A DNA stretch of 64,000 bases from Cellulophaga baltica (GTDB taxonomy: Bacteria; Bacteroidota; Bacteroidia; Flavobacteriales; Flavobacteriaceae): positions 165,939-229,938 of the forward strand of contig NZ_JAHKQN010000005.1 in assembly GCF_018861125.1 (NCBI RefSeq), written 5' to 3'. The position numbers were made by a program, and so were the translations under genes. Shown piece after piece: positions 33,910-44,682 of the stretch. The notes below the pieces were generated by a model. That model saw nothing but the letters and a program-made list of their open reading frames with translations, was not told the DNA's origin and made no database searches. Numbering within the stretch: position 1 is the first letter of the stretch; the number at the start of each line of letters is the position of its first letter.

Positions 33910-36636
33910 TTAATCATCTGAAATATTTGTTGCCAACCATTTGGTTGCTTCTTCCAAAGAAATTCCTTTTCTATTCGCAAAATCGGCAACTTGATCTTCT
34001 TTTATTTTTCCTAATCCAAAATAACGAGCTTCTGGGTTTGCAAAATAATATCCACTCACACTTGATGCTGGCCACATAGCCAAACTCTCTGTAAGCTTAA
34101 CTCCTATTTTCTCCTCTACACCTAATAATTCCCAAATAGTTAGTTTTTCTAAATGATCAGGACAAGCAGGATAACCCGGAGCAGGTCTAATACCTTTATA
34201 ACTTTCATTAATCAATTCTTCGTTACTCAAATTCTCATCATTTGAATAACCCCAATGATTCATACGAACTTCTTTATGTAAATATTCCGCATAAGCCTCT
34301 GCCAAACGATCTGCTAATGCTTTTACTAAAATAGAATTATAATCATCTAAATCAGCTTTATAAGCATCTGCCATTTCATCTGCACCAAAACCCGTACTTA
34401 CACAAAAACAACCAATATAATCTTGTTTGCCAGATGTTTTAGGAGCTATAAAATCTGCTAAAGCAAAATCGGATACCCCTTCACGCCTTTTTAATTGCTG
34501 ACGTAGGGTTCTAAAAATGTATTTTTCATCCTCCGATTTTAATTCAATATCGTCATCGCTAATTGCATTTGCAGGAAATAAGCCAAAAATAGCTTTAGCT
34601 GTTAGTCTTTTTTCATCAAATATCTTTTTAAGCATTTTCTGAGCATCATCAAATAACTCTACAGCCTGCTTACCTACAACATCATCAGTTAAAATATCTG
34701 GAAACTTACCATGCAATTCCCACCCTCTAAAAAATGGAGACCAATCTACATACGGTTCTAATTTTTTTAAATCAACATCTTCAAAAACCTGAATTCCTAA
34801 TTGATTTGGTTTAATAATTTCAGAAGTAGCCCAATCAATCTTAAATTTATTAGCACGTGCTTCCTCTATAGTTTTGTATTCTTTCTTTTTTGTTCTACTT
34901 AAAAACTTGTCTCTGAAAGACTCATAATCTAGTTTTATATTTTTCTTATAATCAACTGAAGTGTCTTTCTGCAACAAATCACCAACAACAGTAACTGCTC
35001 TTGAGGCATCATTTACATGAACAACAGCATTACTATATTGTGTATCAATTTTTACAGCCGTATGCGCTTTACTAGTAGTTGCACCACCAATTAACAATGG
35101 AACTTTAAAGTTTTGACGCTCCATTTCTTTTGCTAGAAAAACCATTTCATCTAAAGACGGAGTAATTAACCCACTTAAACCAATAATGTCAACATTGTGC
35201 TCAATTGCCGCATTAATTATTTTTTCCGGTGGTACCATAACTCCAAGATCTACAATATCGTAATTATTACATGCAAGAACTACACTTACAATATTTTTAC
35301 CAATATCATGAACATCACCTTTCACTGTTGCCATTAATATTTTACCAGCACCTTTATCATCATCCGCTTGCGGATTTTTAAGCTTTTCTTCTTCAATATA
35401 TGGTAACAAATAAGCTACGGCTTTTTTCATTACTCGGGCAGATTTTACAACCTGAGGCAAAAACATTTTACCACTACCAAATAAATCACCAACCACATTC
35501 ATACCGGTCATTAAATTACCTTCGATAACCTCAATTGGTTTATCAGTTGCTTGCCTTGCTTCTTCTACATCTTCAATAACATATTGATCAATACCTTTTA
35601 CTAAAGCACGTGTAATTCTGTTTTGTAAAGACTCTTCTCGCCAAGACAAATCAACCTTACTTTCTTTTGCAGTACCAACAACAGTTTCAGCAAAATCAAG
35701 CAAACGCTCAGTTGCATCATCTCTTCTGTTTAATACAACATCTTCTACACGCTCTAATAAATCTTTAGGAATATCATCATAAACACCCAATAAACTTGGA
35801 TTTACAATACCCATATTCATACCTGCATCGATAGCATGGTATAAAAACACAGAGTGCATAGCTTCACGAACGGGATTATTACCTCTAAAACTAAATGAAA
35901 CATTACTAACACCACCACTAACACTACAATGTGGCAAGTTTTCACGTACCCAACGTGTAGCTTCAATAAAATCTATTGCATTCAGTTTATGCTCTTCCAT
36001 TCCTGTTGCAACAGGAAATATATTTAAATCGAATATAATATCTTCAGGAGCAAAATTTACTTCGTTCACTAAAATATCATATGTTCGTTTCGAAATTTCC
36101 AACCTACGATCGTAATTATCTGCTTGACCAACCTCATCAAAGGCCATTACAATAACAGCGGCACCGTAACGCTTGATTAATTTAGCGTGGTGTTTAAACT
36201 GTTCTTCTCCTTCTTTAAGACTTATAGAGTTTACTACACATTTACCTTGTACGACTTGTAAACCTGCTTCAATAATATCCCATTTAGAACTATCAATCAT
36301 TATGGGAACTCTTGAAATATCTGGTTCTGCAATCACAAGATTTAAAAACTTAACCATGGCTTCTTTACCATCGATAAGTCCGTCATCCATATTAATATCA
36401 ATAATTTGAGCACCACCTTCTACTTGCTCACGAGCAACATCAAGTGCCTCTTCAAACTTTTCCTCCTTTATTAAACGAAGAAATTTTTTCGATCCTGCAA
36501 CATTTGTACGTTCACCTACATTTACAAAGTTTGTATTCTCAGAAAGTACTAACGGCTCTAGACCAGAAAGTTTTAGATACCTTTTAGGTTGTTTGTTTTT
36601 GGTTGTTGATTGCTTTTTTAAATTATCTGACATCAT
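33910..36636 (-). CDS. metH: Methionine synthase, folate/cobalamin/reactivation module (MetH C-terminal part)
   Basis: Protein of 908 aa that holds the pterin-binding barrel ([14 protein letters not shown], about residues 36-49), the cobalamin cap, the B12-binding domain ([10 protein letters not shown] with the base-off His, then [13 protein letters not shown]), and the SAM-binding reactivation domain ([11 protein letters not shown] near the C-terminus). It lacks the homocysteine-binding barrel, which is encoded by the gene 8 bases upstream, so MetH is split in two polypeptides. It needs cobalamin. Two adjacent ATG codons occur at the start. Confidence 0.95.
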   Translation of the reverse strand: MMSDNLKKQSTTKNKQPKRYLKLSGLEPLVLSENTNFVNVGERTNVAGSKKFLRLIKEEKFEEALDVAREQVEGGAQIIDINMDDGLIDGKEAMVKFLNLVIAEPDISRVPIMIDSSKWDIIEAGLQVVQGKCVVNSISLKEGEEQFKHHAKLIKRYGAAVIVMAFDEVGQADNYDRRLEISKRTYDILVNEVNFAPEDIIFDLNIFPVATGMEEHKLNAIDFIEATRWVRENLPHCSVSGGVSNVSFSFRGNNPVREAMHSVFLYHAIDAGMNMGIVNPSLLGVYDDIPKDLLERVEDVVLNRRDDATERLLDFAETVVGTAKESKVDLSWREESLQNRITRALVKGIDQYVIEDVEEARQATDKPIEVIEGNLMTGMNVVGDLFGSGKMFLPQVVKSARVMKKAVAYLLPYIEEEKLKNPQADDDKGAGKILMATVKGDVHDIGKNIVSVVLACNNYDIVDLGVMVPPEKIINAAIEHNVDIIGLSGLITPSLDEMVFLAKEMERQNFKVPLLIGGATTSKAHTAVKIDTQYSNAVVHVNDASRAVTVVGDLLQKDTSVDYKKNIKLDYESFRDKFLSRTKKKEYKTIEEARANKFKIDWATSEIIKPNQLGIQVFEDVDLKKLEPYVDWSPFFRGWELHGKFPDILTDDVVGKQAVELFDDAQKMLKKIFDEKRLTAKAIFGLFPANAISDDDIELKSEDEKYIFRTLRQQLKRREGVSDFALADFIAPKTSGKQDYIGCFCVSTGFGADEMADAYKADLDDYNSILVKALADRLAEAYAEYLHKEVRMNHWGYSNDENLSNEELINESYKGIRPAPGYPACPDHLEKLTIWELLGVEEKIGVKLTESLAMWPASSVSGYYFANPEARYFGLGKIKEDQVADFANRKGISLEEATKWLATNISDD

Positions 36637-36644
36637 TATTCTTT

Positions 36645-37646
36645 CTAAGAACCAGCAATAGTTCTAGGTTCAACATCCTTTACAATATTAGCAATTGCAG
36701 TTATATGCTCAGGTGTTGTACCACAACAACCACCAACAATATTTACTAAATTCTTTTCTACATATTCTTTAATCTGTGAAGCCATTTGCTCAGGAGTTTC
36801 ATCATATTCCCCAAAAGCATTTGGCAACCCTGCATTTGGGTGTGCAGATACTGCAAAATCTGTTTTAGCAGATAAAACCTCTAAATGTGGCACCAATTGA
36901 TTTGCACCTAATGCACAATTAAAACCAACTGATAAAATCGATATATGTGATATTGAAATTAAAAATGCTTCTGCTGTTTGCCCAGATAATGTTCTCCCTG
37001 ATGCATCGGTAATTGTACCACTCACCATTATAGGAATATCTATATTACGCTCATCTTTTACCTCTTCAATTGCAAAAAGTGCTGCTTTTGCATTTAACGT
37101 ATCAAAAACTGTTTCTACCAACAATATATCTGAACCTCCATCTATTAAAGCTTCTACTTGCTGTTTGTATGCAATTCGCAATTCATCAAAAGAAACCGCT
37201 CTGTAACCAGGATCATTCACATCTGGTGACATACTTGCTGTTTTATTTGTTGGACCAATACTACCCGCCACAAAACGAGGTTTATTTGGTTCCTTCGCTG
37301 TAAATTCATCAGCAACTTCTTTTGCAATTCTTGCAGATTCATAATTTAGTTCATAAACTAAATCTTCCATAAAGTAATCGGCCATTGCAATGGTTGTTCC
37401 TGAGAACGTATTCGTCTCTACAATATCAGCACCTGCTTTAAAATATTGACGATGTACATCAGCAATTGCTTCAGGTTGTGTTATTGATAACAAATCATTA
37501 TTTCCTTGTAATGGGTGTTCCCAATCTTTAAAACGCTCTCCCCTAAAATCTTCTTCAGTAAATTTATGGCGCTGTAGCATTGTTCCCATTGCTCCATCTA
37601 ATACCAAAATGCGTTTTTGTAATTCTTCTTGAATGTTCTTCTTCAT
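36645..37646 (-). CDS. metH: Homocysteine S-methyltransferase module of split methionine synthase
   Basis: Stand-alone homocysteine-binding barrel of 333 aa. It begins [21 protein letters not shown] (in pieces [12 protein letters not shown]). The zinc-binding Cys residues are GFNCALGA (about residue 245) and [12 protein letters not shown] (about 308-319). It corresponds to the first domain of one-piece MetH (about 1,230 aa in Escherichia coli). The 8-base gap to the downstream gene indicates coordinated synthesis of both halves. Confidence 0.94.
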   Translation of the reverse strand: MKKNIQEELQKRILVLDGAMGTMLQRHKFTEEDFRGERFKDWEHPLQGNNDLLSITQPEAIADVHRQYFKAGADIVETNTFSGTTIAMADYFMEDLVYELNYESARIAKEVADEFTAKEPNKPRFVAGSIGPTNKTASMSPDVNDPGYRAVSFDELRIAYKQQVEALIDGGSDILLVETVFDTLNAKAALFAIEEVKDERNIDIPIMVSGTITDASGRTLSGQTAEAFLISISHISILSVGFNCALGANQLVPHLEVLSAKTDFAVSAHPNAGLPNAFGEYDETPEQMASQIKEYVEKNLVNIVGGCCGTTPEHITAIANIVKDVEPRTIAGS

Positions 37647-37697
37647 AGCAAATAAACCTCCTAATATTCCTGGAAATCACTTTATTTTAATGATTTG

Positions 37698-37705
37698 CAA
37701 AGGTA
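37698..37705 (-). promoter_or_regulatory. Putative -7 element of the metH operon
   Basis: Minus-strand TACCTTTG matches TAnnTTTG, about 52 bases before the ATG at 37646. The short leader leaves no room for a SAM or cobalamin riboswitch. Confidence 0.45.
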
Positions 37706-37777
37706 TACCATAGACTATTCTTTACCAAGTATAGAAACAGGATACAACAGGATTAAAAATAGATGTTAAAAAAAATA

Positions 37778-39151
37778 CTATAATAAGCCTTTTGCCTTAA
37801 TCTCTAAGTATTTATTTATCGAGTCAATCGTTAAGTTTTGAGGCTCCGTGAGAATGGTTTGTATGCCATATTTATTTAACTCTGCAACAATCAATTTTTT
37901 ATCGTAACTAAATTTTTCTGCTATTGTTTTATCAAAAATTTCTTGAGTAGTTTTTGCTTCATGAGTTTTTAATTGTTCTAACTCTGTATTTTTAAAGAAA
38001 ACAACCACCAACATGTGACTTTTATTGATTGCTCTTAGGTAATTCATTTGCCTATGTACCGCATCTAAACTAGCAAAATTAGTATACAAAAGTAATAAGC
38101 TTCGGGTAGTAATTTTTCGCTTTATATGGCCGTACAAATTACCAAAATCAGATTCATTAAAATCTGTATTCACATTATACAATGATTCTTGTATTAAATT
38201 CATTTGCGCATTTCTACGCTCTGCAACTACAAAATTATCAGGCTTTTTTGAAAAAGAGAACATTCCGGCTCTATCGTGTTTTCGAACTACAACGCTACTA
38301 ATCACTAAAGCCGCATTTATTGCATAGTCTAACAAACTAAGATTTTCAAAAGGCATTTTCATTACCCTGCCTTTATCAATTATAGAATATACTTGCTGTG
38401 ATTTTTCATCTTGAAATTGATTTACCATCAACTGGTTGCGCTTCGCTGTTGCTTTCCAATTGATGTCTTTTATATTATCACCCTGCACATAATCTTTAAT
38501 TTGTTCAAACTCAAAAGAATTACCTATACGTCTTATTTTCTTAATTCCGAATTGGAGACTGCTTTGGTTTAATGAGATTAAGTCATACTTTTTCAATTGC
38601 AAAAAACTCGGATAGGTTTTCACCATCTGAGATTCCCCGAATGAAAACCTACGCATAGCAAAACCTATTTTAGTTGTTGTGTACACATGTAATTTACCAA
38701 ACACATATTCACCTCTTTCCGTAGGTCTAATTGTATAACTTATTTCTTTTTTATTATTTGAAGTAATACTTGTTTTTATATTAAAATCTCTTTGCTGAAA
38801 TTGAACAGGAAGTTCATCTATTAAAGAACAATATGCTTTTAACGAATAGTTATTTTTCAAAACAATATTAATTGTATTATCATCTCCATTTGAGAATTTT
38901 TCAGGTAATTCCCTAACCGCATCAATTCCTTTTTTTGTTAAAAAAAGAATTAAAACATCAACAAGAACAAGAGCTAAAAACACAAACAACAACAGTTTTG
39001 CAATTAGCAATAAACTTGAAAAAATAAAGCTTAGCACAAACAAAACTATGATCCCGAACATCGCATAAAAAAAGCGATTGTTTAAGAACAAGTCTTTAAA
39101 AAACTGAACTAATGGCATTCTAGAAAATTCTGATGTGTTTTTTGCTGACAT
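37778..39151 (-). CDS. DUF58 domain membrane protein
   Basis: Protein of 457 aa with two adjacent transmembrane helices (about residues 30-72) followed by an Ig-like stretch and a VWA-related DUF58 domain (GNSFEFEQIKDYVQGDNIKDINWKATAK in pieces: EQIKDYVQGD, DINWKATAKR). Such proteins work beside MoxR AAA ATPases in envelope stress or protein maturation roles that are poorly defined. It is the last gene of the cluster, 9 bases after moxR. Confidence 0.9.
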   Translation of the reverse strand: MSAKNTSEFSRMPLVQFFKDLFLNNRFFYAMFGIIVLFVLSFIFSSLLLIAKLLLFVFLALVLVDVLILFLTKKGIDAVRELPEKFSNGDDNTINIVLKNNYSLKAYCSLIDELPVQFQQRDFNIKTSITSNNKKEISYTIRPTERGEYVFGKLHVYTTTKIGFAMRRFSFGESQMVKTYPSFLQLKKYDLISLNQSSLQFGIKKIRRIGNSFEFEQIKDYVQGDNIKDINWKATAKRNQLMVNQFQDEKSQQVYSIIDKGRVMKMPFENLSLLDYAINAALVISSVVVRKHDRAGMFSFSKKPDNFVVAERRNAQMNLIQESLYNVNTDFNESDFGNLYGHIKRKITTRSLLLLYTNFASLDAVHRQMNYLRAINKSHMLVVVFFKNTELEQLKTHEAKTTQEIFDKTIAEKFSYDKKLIVAELNKYGIQTILTEPQNLTIDSINKYLEIKAKGLL

Positions 39152-39160
39152 TCAATTTCC

Positions 39161-40144
39161 TTATTTAGGAATTTCTACACTTTGTAAAATATCATTAATA
39201 ATTTGCACTGATGTTATTCCTTCCATTTCTCTCTCTGGAGTAATTATAACTCTATGTTGTAATACCGGTATTGTAATTTGTTTTATATCTTCTGGAGTTA
39301 CAAAATCTCTACCGTTAATTGCTGCAAAAGCTTTACTTGCTTTTAAAACTGCAATTGAAGCTCTTGGTGATGCTCCTAAATATAAAAATGGATTGTTACG
39401 TGTGTTCAATATAATCTCAGCTATATATTTTATTAAATGCGGTTCTACAATTACTTGAGAAATTAAACCTTGATACGCTATAATTTTTTCTTTACTTAAG
39501 CTATTTGTTATTTGTGCAAGCTTAGTAGTTTTACGCTCGTGTTCTCTTGTTATTATCTCTATTTCATCTTCTAAATTTGGATAATCAATAGTTATTTTAA
39601 AAAGAAAACGATCTAATTGCGCTTCTGGTAAACGGTAAGTTCCTTCTTGTTCTATTGGATTTTGGGTTGCCAAAATCATATACGGTGCTTCTAATGGGTA
39701 TTTTACACCATCCATAGTAACTTGCCTCTCTTCCATAACCTCAAACAAAGCAGCTTGAGTTTTTGCAGGAGCTCTATTTATTTCATCAACCAAAATTATA
39801 TTAGAAAAAATAGGCCCTTTTTTAAATTCAAAATCTGAATTTTTTAAATTAAAGATAGATGTACCCAATACATCCGAAGGCATTAGATCTGGCGTAAATT
39901 GAACTCTACTAAAATCTACCTCTAACGATTTTGCCAATAATTTAGCTGTTATAGTTTTCGCAACACCTGGCACACCTTCTAACAAAACATGACCTTCAGC
40001 AAGTAGTGCTGTTATTAATAAATTTGCAATATGTTTTTGACCTACAATTACTTTAGCAAGTTCTGCCTTTATTTGTTCAACACTTGCTTTAAGCTCTTCT
40101 AAATTTAATCTGCTATTAAATTCAATATCGTTGTTTTCTTCCAT
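39161..40144 (-). CDS. MoxR-family AAA+ ATPase
   Basis: Protein of 327 aa with Walker A EGVPGVAKT (about residues 57-65; Ala replaces the usual Gly before Lys), Walker B ILVDEINRAPAKTQ, sensor 1 LATQNPIEQEGTY and a C-terminal lid. MoxR proteins act as chaperone-like ATPases on VWA proteins, here the DUF58 product. It sits between the DUF4350 and DUF58 genes. Confidence 0.95.
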   Translation of the reverse strand: MEENNDIEFNSRLNLEELKASVEQIKAELAKVIVGQKHIANLLITALLAEGHVLLEGVPGVAKTITAKLLAKSLEVDFSRVQFTPDLMPSDVLGTSIFNLKNSDFEFKKGPIFSNIILVDEINRAPAKTQAALFEVMEERQVTMDGVKYPLEAPYMILATQNPIEQEGTYRLPEAQLDRFLFKITIDYPNLEDEIEIITREHERKTTKLAQITNSLSKEKIIAYQGLISQVIVEPHLIKYIAEIILNTRNNPFLYLGASPRASIAVLKASKAFAAINGRDFVTPEDIKQITIPVLQHRVIITPEREMEGITSVQIINDILQSVEIPK

Positions 40145-40172
40145 ACTATATTGTTTTTTCCTGCTAGTGGAA

Positions 40173-41354
40173 TTATTGTTTATAGAATTTTTCTATTTCT
40201 TTATTCAATGCTTTTAAAGGCTCTTTTGTACTAAATTGATGTGATTTCATTTTTATGACCAAACTCACTAGTTGTTGAATTTCTTCAAGAGGTTTCCCAG
40301 AACGCAAAGCCAACTTAGTTACAAAATCTTCATTCAATTTATCGGTAGACAAATGGTACTTACTTCGTACATGCTCTAAAAAATGGACTATCATTTTTTG
40401 AATAACACCATTATAATCCTCTGCTTCATAATGTAAATTACTAACTGTTTGTACAAATTCCGTTGTTGTATTTTTTAATGGATTTTTTATAGGAATAATG
40501 CGTTGCCTACGTTTAGCATTAAACAACATAAACAAACCAATGGCTAATAGTAACAAATACCAACCCCAACGTAGCGGTTCTTTTGATAAAATATAACGCA
40601 AAGGACTGCTACTAATTTCAGGATCTAACTTTACGGCTTTATCTACTAAAATTGGTAACGTAGGTAAAAATGAAATTACATTGCTAACATAACCTGTATT
40701 TTCAGCTTGTAACATTTGATAATTCGTGAAAACTTCAGGAGAAGTATGAATATAAAAAATGCCATTACCGTAAGGCACACCTATAAAGTTGGCATGGTCT
40801 TTATTATCGTAAGATTTCAAATACCCCAATCTTTTTCCTTCCATAATAGAGTCGGAAATATAACTTGTGCCATAAGGCACTTTTGGAGAATACTTTAAAG
40901 AATCTTTTGAGTGAAATAAATACAAGGTTTTATCTTCTTGTTTTAATTCTACAGGATCATACTCTACTTTAAAATGCAATGTATCTTGCATGTATTTTGG
41001 AAAATAATATGCCGAAATAAAGGCCTCATTACCATAATCTACATATTGAAGTAAAGAGTTGAATGAAGTATCATCAATATCATAACTACCCGATACACTA
41101 ACGTAATTTTTTAAAGTATCTTTTTCCTGCATTCGCAAATGCTGATCGTACTCATAAAAAGTTGTATAGATTTTCTTAGCAGATTTACCCTTAAAGTAAA
41201 AAGGAAGTTGATCATAAAAAACCTTAGTGTCTAACGGTTTTGTCTCATTCTCATTAAAGGCAGGAGTCCAATCTAACTCATTACCTTGATTCAAAAAAAG
41301 CAAAATGCTCACAACTACAACCCCAATAATTATAAAAATTGTTTTTTTACGCAT
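40173..41354 (-). CDS. DUF4350 domain membrane protein
   Basis: Protein of 393 aa with an N-terminal transmembrane helix (about residues 4-22). The extracytoplasmic domain carries the DUF4350 pattern, a glutamine-amidotransferase-like fold (for example NEAFISAYYFPKYM and a late GIFYIHTSPEVFTNY). A second helix follows near residue 265-283 and a basic cytoplasmic tail after it. Proteins of this type co-occur with MoxR and DUF58. The enzymatic role, if any, is unknown. It overlaps the DUF4129 gene by 8 bases. Confidence 0.82.
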   Translation of the reverse strand: MRKKTIFIIIGVVVVSILLFLNQGNELDWTPAFNENETKPLDTKVFYDQLPFYFKGKSAKKIYTTFYEYDQHLRMQEKDTLKNYVSVSGSYDIDDTSFNSLLQYVDYGNEAFISAYYFPKYMQDTLHFKVEYDPVELKQEDKTLYLFHSKDSLKYSPKVPYGTSYISDSIMEGKRLGYLKSYDNKDHANFIGVPYGNGIFYIHTSPEVFTNYQMLQAENTGYVSNVISFLPTLPILVDKAVKLDPEISSSPLRYILSKEPLRWGWYLLLLAIGLFMLFNAKRRQRIIPIKNPLKNTTTEFVQTVSNLHYEAEDYNGVIQKMIVHFLEHVRSKYHLSTDKLNEDFVTKLALRSGKPLEEIQQLVSLVIKMKSHQFSTKEPLKALNKEIEKFYKQ

Positions 41355-42069
41355 TTTTAAAAGATTTTAAAATTTGCGAATAAACAGTGGATGCTGTTGT
41401 ATACTCTTTTTCATCAATAGCAAACTCTCCGTACCAAATATACGTATAGTAATAAGTTGCTTTATTAAAACCTGTCGCATAGGCAGTACCCTCTAAAGCA
41501 ATTTGATAATCATAAGTAGTTTTTTGAGAATCATAACTAATAATATTATATTGATCTAATTTTTTAAGAACCAATAAATAATTATAACGTACTGCCAAAC
41601 GATAATCCTTAGCCTGCAAAGCTTCATCTATTAAAGCTTCAAAATTCACCTCTTGTATATTTTCTCCTATTTCATAATCAAGTTCATTCGCCGCATCTTT
41701 CTTTCTTTTAAACAACCACCTACCTTCTTTATTTAAAACCATTTTTACAATAAGAAAAACAACGCCTCCTATTATTAGAACATATAACAGAATTTTAAGA
41801 TTTTCTATTATGTTTAAAGCATTTTCATCTCTAATACTAAACAGGTTTGAAATCAAATCTTTTAACCAAGCATTAAATTTATCGACGTATGAAATTGACT
41901 CTACATAATCATAGGTTGCACCTTTATAATCTTCTTTATAAGAATTTGGCAACACACGTACTTCTTCTGGTTGATTAGGAACGATAGCTTCTTGCCCAAA
42001 CACCGTAGTTATGCCTATCGAAAAATAAAACATAAACAATATCAAATATGCTGTTTTTTTATTTTTCAA
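41347..42069 (-). CDS. DUF4129-type membrane protein
   Basis: Protein of 240 aa with a signal peptide (MKNKKTAYLILFMFYFSIGI, cleaved near VFGQ), one membrane helix (about 88-108) and a cytoplasmic domain with repeated helices (LAVRYNYLLVLKKLDQYNII, TYDYQIAL). This is typical of DUF4129 members, whose transglutaminase-linked relatives are found in MoxR clusters. The start is TTG, with no ATG nearby. It overlaps the SpoIIM gene by 11 bases and DUF4350 by 8, so the set is tightly coupled. Confidence 0.8.
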   Translation of the reverse strand: MKNKKTAYLILFMFYFSIGITTVFGQEAIVPNQPEEVRVLPNSYKEDYKGATYDYVESISYVDKFNAWLKDLISNLFSIRDENALNIIENLKILLYVLIIGGVVFLIVKMVLNKEGRWLFKRKKDAANELDYEIGENIQEVNFEALIDEALQAKDYRLAVRYNYLLVLKKLDQYNIISYDSQKTTYDYQIALEGTAYATGFNKATYYYTYIWYGEFAIDEKEYTTASTVYSQILKSFKNA

Positions 42070-43036
42070 TGGTCGTAGGAATTATTTTTTTATACACTTT
42101 AAAAGGATAAACTAGGAAGTAATAGGAGATTGCACCAAGGGTTCCTAAAATAATAAAAAGCGCCAAAAAATTAGGCATACTATCTGAGTAACGTGTTACA
42201 AAACCTTCTAAGAAACCTGCCGCAATTGTAAAAGGAAATGTACTAATCACAATTTTAATACTATCACGCATACCTCTTTTAAAAGAATTTATTCTTGAAA
42301 ATGTTTTAGGAAATAAAATACTTGCCCCTAAAATAAACCCTGCAGCCCCTTCAATTACAATCGCAAAAATTTCCATTGCACCATGAATCCAAATACCTTT
42401 TGCACTTTTCCACAACACACCTTCTTGTTCAAAAAAGTACTGAAAAGCGCCTAACATAATTCCATTTTGTAACAAAACATAACCTGTACCAATACCACCA
42501 GTAACACCAAAAGCAAAACTTGTAAGTCCTACTTTTAAATTATTAAATGTTATACCAATAAAACTCCCCCAATTACTACCGCTTTTATAAATAGCAACCG
42601 GATCACCATTTTCTATATTCTGTAATGTTTCATTTACGTAACTATTCCCTAATATTAAACGAACAAAAGTATCATCATTCGCTGCGGATACAATACCCAT
42701 TAAAACAGCAATTAAAAAAAAAGAAAAAGAATATAGAATATACCGCCTATACTGATAGACTAGTAACGGTACTTCAATTTTAAAAAAATTTACAAATACG
42801 TTAGACTCTTCTCTTTTTGTTTGATAAATTTTTTGATAAACCCGAACTGCAAGATTATTAAGATATGTTACAAGTTTACTTTTTTTGTAGTATGTTTGAG
42901 CATAAGCTAAATCGTTAATTAAGTGAAGGTATAAATTTGCTAAATCATCAGGGTTATCAATTTTTTTTTGCTCAATTGCTTTTTCAAATTGTAACCATTT
43001 TTCTTTATTTTGTCTAATGAAGGCAATTTCTCTCAT
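42059..43036 (-). CDS. SpoIIM/DUF95-family membrane protein
   Basis: Protein of about 325 aa with five to six membrane helices after a soluble N-terminal segment (REIAFIRQNKEKWLQFEKAI). It contains the family core GITFNNLKVGLTSFAFGVTGGIGTGYV and IHGAMEIFAIVIEGAAGF, both split by helices. The ATG at 43036 is preferred over the TTG at 43045. SpoIIM homologues outside spore formers sit in MoxR clusters, and their role is undefined. It is divergent from the RDD gene across a short gap. Confidence 0.85.
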   Translation of the reverse strand: MREIAFIRQNKEKWLQFEKAIEQKKIDNPDDLANLYLHLINDLAYAQTYYKKSKLVTYLNNLAVRVYQKIYQTKREESNVFVNFFKIEVPLLVYQYRRYILYSFSFFLIAVLMGIVSAANDDTFVRLILGNSYVNETLQNIENGDPVAIYKSGSNWGSFIGITFNNLKVGLTSFAFGVTGGIGTGYVLLQNGIMLGAFQYFFEQEGVLWKSAKGIWIHGAMEIFAIVIEGAAGFILGASILFPKTFSRINSFKRGMRDSIKIVISTFPFTIAAGFLEGFVTRYSDSMPNFLALFIILGTLGAISYYFLVYPFKVYKKIIPTTIEK

Positions 43037-43058
43037 GCTTAACAAATAAAATCATATA

Positions 43059-43817
43059 ATGGCAGAAATACAAATTACTACTACTCAAAATGTAACAATA
43101 GCTTTTACTGCCGCTGAAGTAGGAGAACGTATTTTAGCTTACTTTATTGACTTAATAATAAAAATTGCTTACGTAGGCTTAGTAATTACCATTCTTGGAG
43201 GACTTTCTAATAATGGAGGTATAGCCTTTGAAGAGAATTTTGATAGTGACCCATGGAGCATCATGGCTGTAATTATTATTTTAGGTGCGCCCGTTTTTTT
43301 ATACACCATTGTTTCTGAATCGCTAATGAATGGACAAACTATAGGGAAAAAATTAGCCAAAATTCAAGTTGTAAAAATTGATGGGTACCGTGCTAGTTTT
43401 TTAGACTTTTTCATTAGATGGGTGATGCGTTTTGTTGACATTAATATTTTTTCTGGTGTTATTGCTTTAGTTTCTATTGGGAGTTCAAAAAAGCATCAAA
43501 GATTAGGCGGCATGGCTTCTGGCACAGGAGTTATCACCCTAAAAAATAAAGTAAATATTAGCCACACCATATTACAAGAAGTTTCAGATGATCATAAACC
43601 AACTTACCTATCAGTTATAAAACTCTCTGATAATGATATGCGTATTATAAAAGAAAATTTTATTCGTGCTAGAAAATCACAAGATTTTAAAACGATACTT
43701 ATTATAAAGCAAAAAATAATTGATGTAATTGAAGAAGAACCTAAAGAAGGTGTTACGGCTGAAAACTTTATTACTTGTATTTTAAAAGATTACAATCACT
43801 TTACTAAAAACATGTAA
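43059..43817 (+). CDS. RDD-family membrane protein
   Basis: Protein of 252 aa with the RDD core (about residues 22-165, AEVGERILAYFIDLIIKI at its start and FFIRWVMRFVDINIFSGV later) and about three to four helices. A soluble C-terminal extension (about 170-252) is rich in charged residues. The name-giving Arg and Asp residues are visible in GERILAYFID and RWVMRFVD. It is divergent from the SpoIIM gene with only about 20 bases between starts, so the two promoters must overlap. Confidence 0.88.
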   Translation: MAEIQITTTQNVTIAFTAAEVGERILAYFIDLIIKIAYVGLVITILGGLSNNGGIAFEENFDSDPWSIMAVIIILGAPVFLYTIVSESLMNGQTIGKKLAKIQVVKIDGYRASFLDFFIRWVMRFVDINIFSGVIALVSIGSSKKHQRLGGMASGTGVITLKNKVNISHTILQEVSDDHKPTYLSVIKLSDNDMRIIKENFIRARKSQDFKTILIIKQKIIDVIEEEPKEGVTAENFITCILKDYNHFTKNM

Positions 43818-43848
43818 AAAAAGATTGTCTAATATATTTTAAATTAAA

Positions 43849-43891
43849 AAAGAGAGGTTAAACAGAACTATGTTTCACCTCTCACTTTTTT
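43849..43891. terminator. Bidirectional terminator, RDD gene / DUF805 pair
   Basis: GAGAGGTTAAACA (43852-43864) and TGTTTCACCTCTC (43871-43883) form a 13-bp stem with one mismatch. A-runs and T-runs flank it for both directions. Confidence 0.8.
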
Positions 43892-43911
43892 AATTCTTTT
43901 ATAGTTTGTTA

Positions 43912-44307
43912 TTAAGCTTGTGAAACTCCTATATCATCAAGTTCATTATTAATTGGGTCTTTCGGATTTAGTCCGTATTCATTAGTTATAGAGTCTCCTT
44001 CAACACACATTAACACCAAAAACCAAACCCCACCAATTACAGGAACAAAACGAACTAATATATACCATCCGCTTTTACCCTGATCATGCAATCTACGAAC
44101 AGCTAATGCTAAAGAAGGAATTATTATTGTTAATATATAAAGCCCTAATGGATATGCTATATATTCCTCGAGTCCGATTGCAGCTCCAATAAAAACAACT
44201 CCAAGAACGACTATTATATTAAAAAGCACAAACATCCAATATTCTTTTCTCCTAGACCTACCGGAAAAATCGGCATATTTTTTAAAAGCTAATAAAAACC
44301 ACTCCAT
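43912..44307 (-). CDS. DUF805 membrane protein (copy 1)
   Basis: Protein of 131 aa starting MEWFLLAFKKYADFSGRSRRKEYW, then three or four membrane helices and LAVRRLHDQGKSGWYIL, which are the DUF805 hallmarks. It ends with a polar GLNPKDPINNELDDIGVSQA tail. Function is unknown. It is a tandem paralogue of the gene 6 bases upstream, from which it differs mainly in the hydrophobic segments. Confidence 0.9.
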   Translation of the reverse strand: MEWFLLAFKKYADFSGRSRRKEYWMFVLFNIIVVLGVVFIGAAIGLEEYIAYPLGLYILTIIIPSLALAVRRLHDQGKSGWYILVRFVPVIGGVWFLVLMCVEGDSITNEYGLNPKDPINNELDDIGVSQA

Positions 44308-44313
44308 ACTTTT

Positions 44314-44682
44314 TTAAGCTTCTGACACACCTATATCATTAAGCTCACTATCTGGATTTTTTGGATCTAGACCGTATTGATTCGGACCTACTTCACCATT
44401 AGTACATAATAAATAAAGATTGTAAAAAGGAATTAATAAAAACCAGCCACTTTTACCCACATCATGCATTCTTCTAACTCCTACAGCTAAAGTTGGAATA
44501 AGTATCCCTAAGCTATAAATGGAGTTTATTCCAAAGCCTTCTAGACCCAATACCGCCCCATCAATAATACTAAGGACCACACTAATTATTGTACTAAACA
44601 AATAAAACATCCAATACTCTTTTCTTCTAGATCTACCTTTAAATTCTGAGTACTTTTTAAGCACCATTAAAAACCATTCCAT
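44314..44682 (-). CDS. DUF805 membrane protein (copy 2)
   Basis: Protein of 122 aa starting MEWFLMVLKKYSEFKGRSRRKEYW, with VGVRRMHDVGKSGW and the same type of C-terminal tail (GLDPKNPDSELNDIGVSEA) as its neighbour. The shared start and tail show a local duplication. It is the first gene of the pair. No clear promoter element was picked out in the 170-base region upstream. Confidence 0.9.
   Translation of the reverse strand: MEWFLMVLKKYSEFKGRSRRKEYWMFYLFSTIISVVLSIIDGAVLGLEGFGINSIYSLGILIPTLAVGVRRMHDVGKSGWFLLIPFYNLYLLCTNGEVGPNQYGLDPKNPDSELNDIGVSEA

Noticed and set aside
37647-37777. SAM or cobalamin riboswitch before metH
   Set aside because: The gap is only about 130 bases and lacks any S-box or B12-box core. 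Only a promoter-like TACCTTTG was seen.
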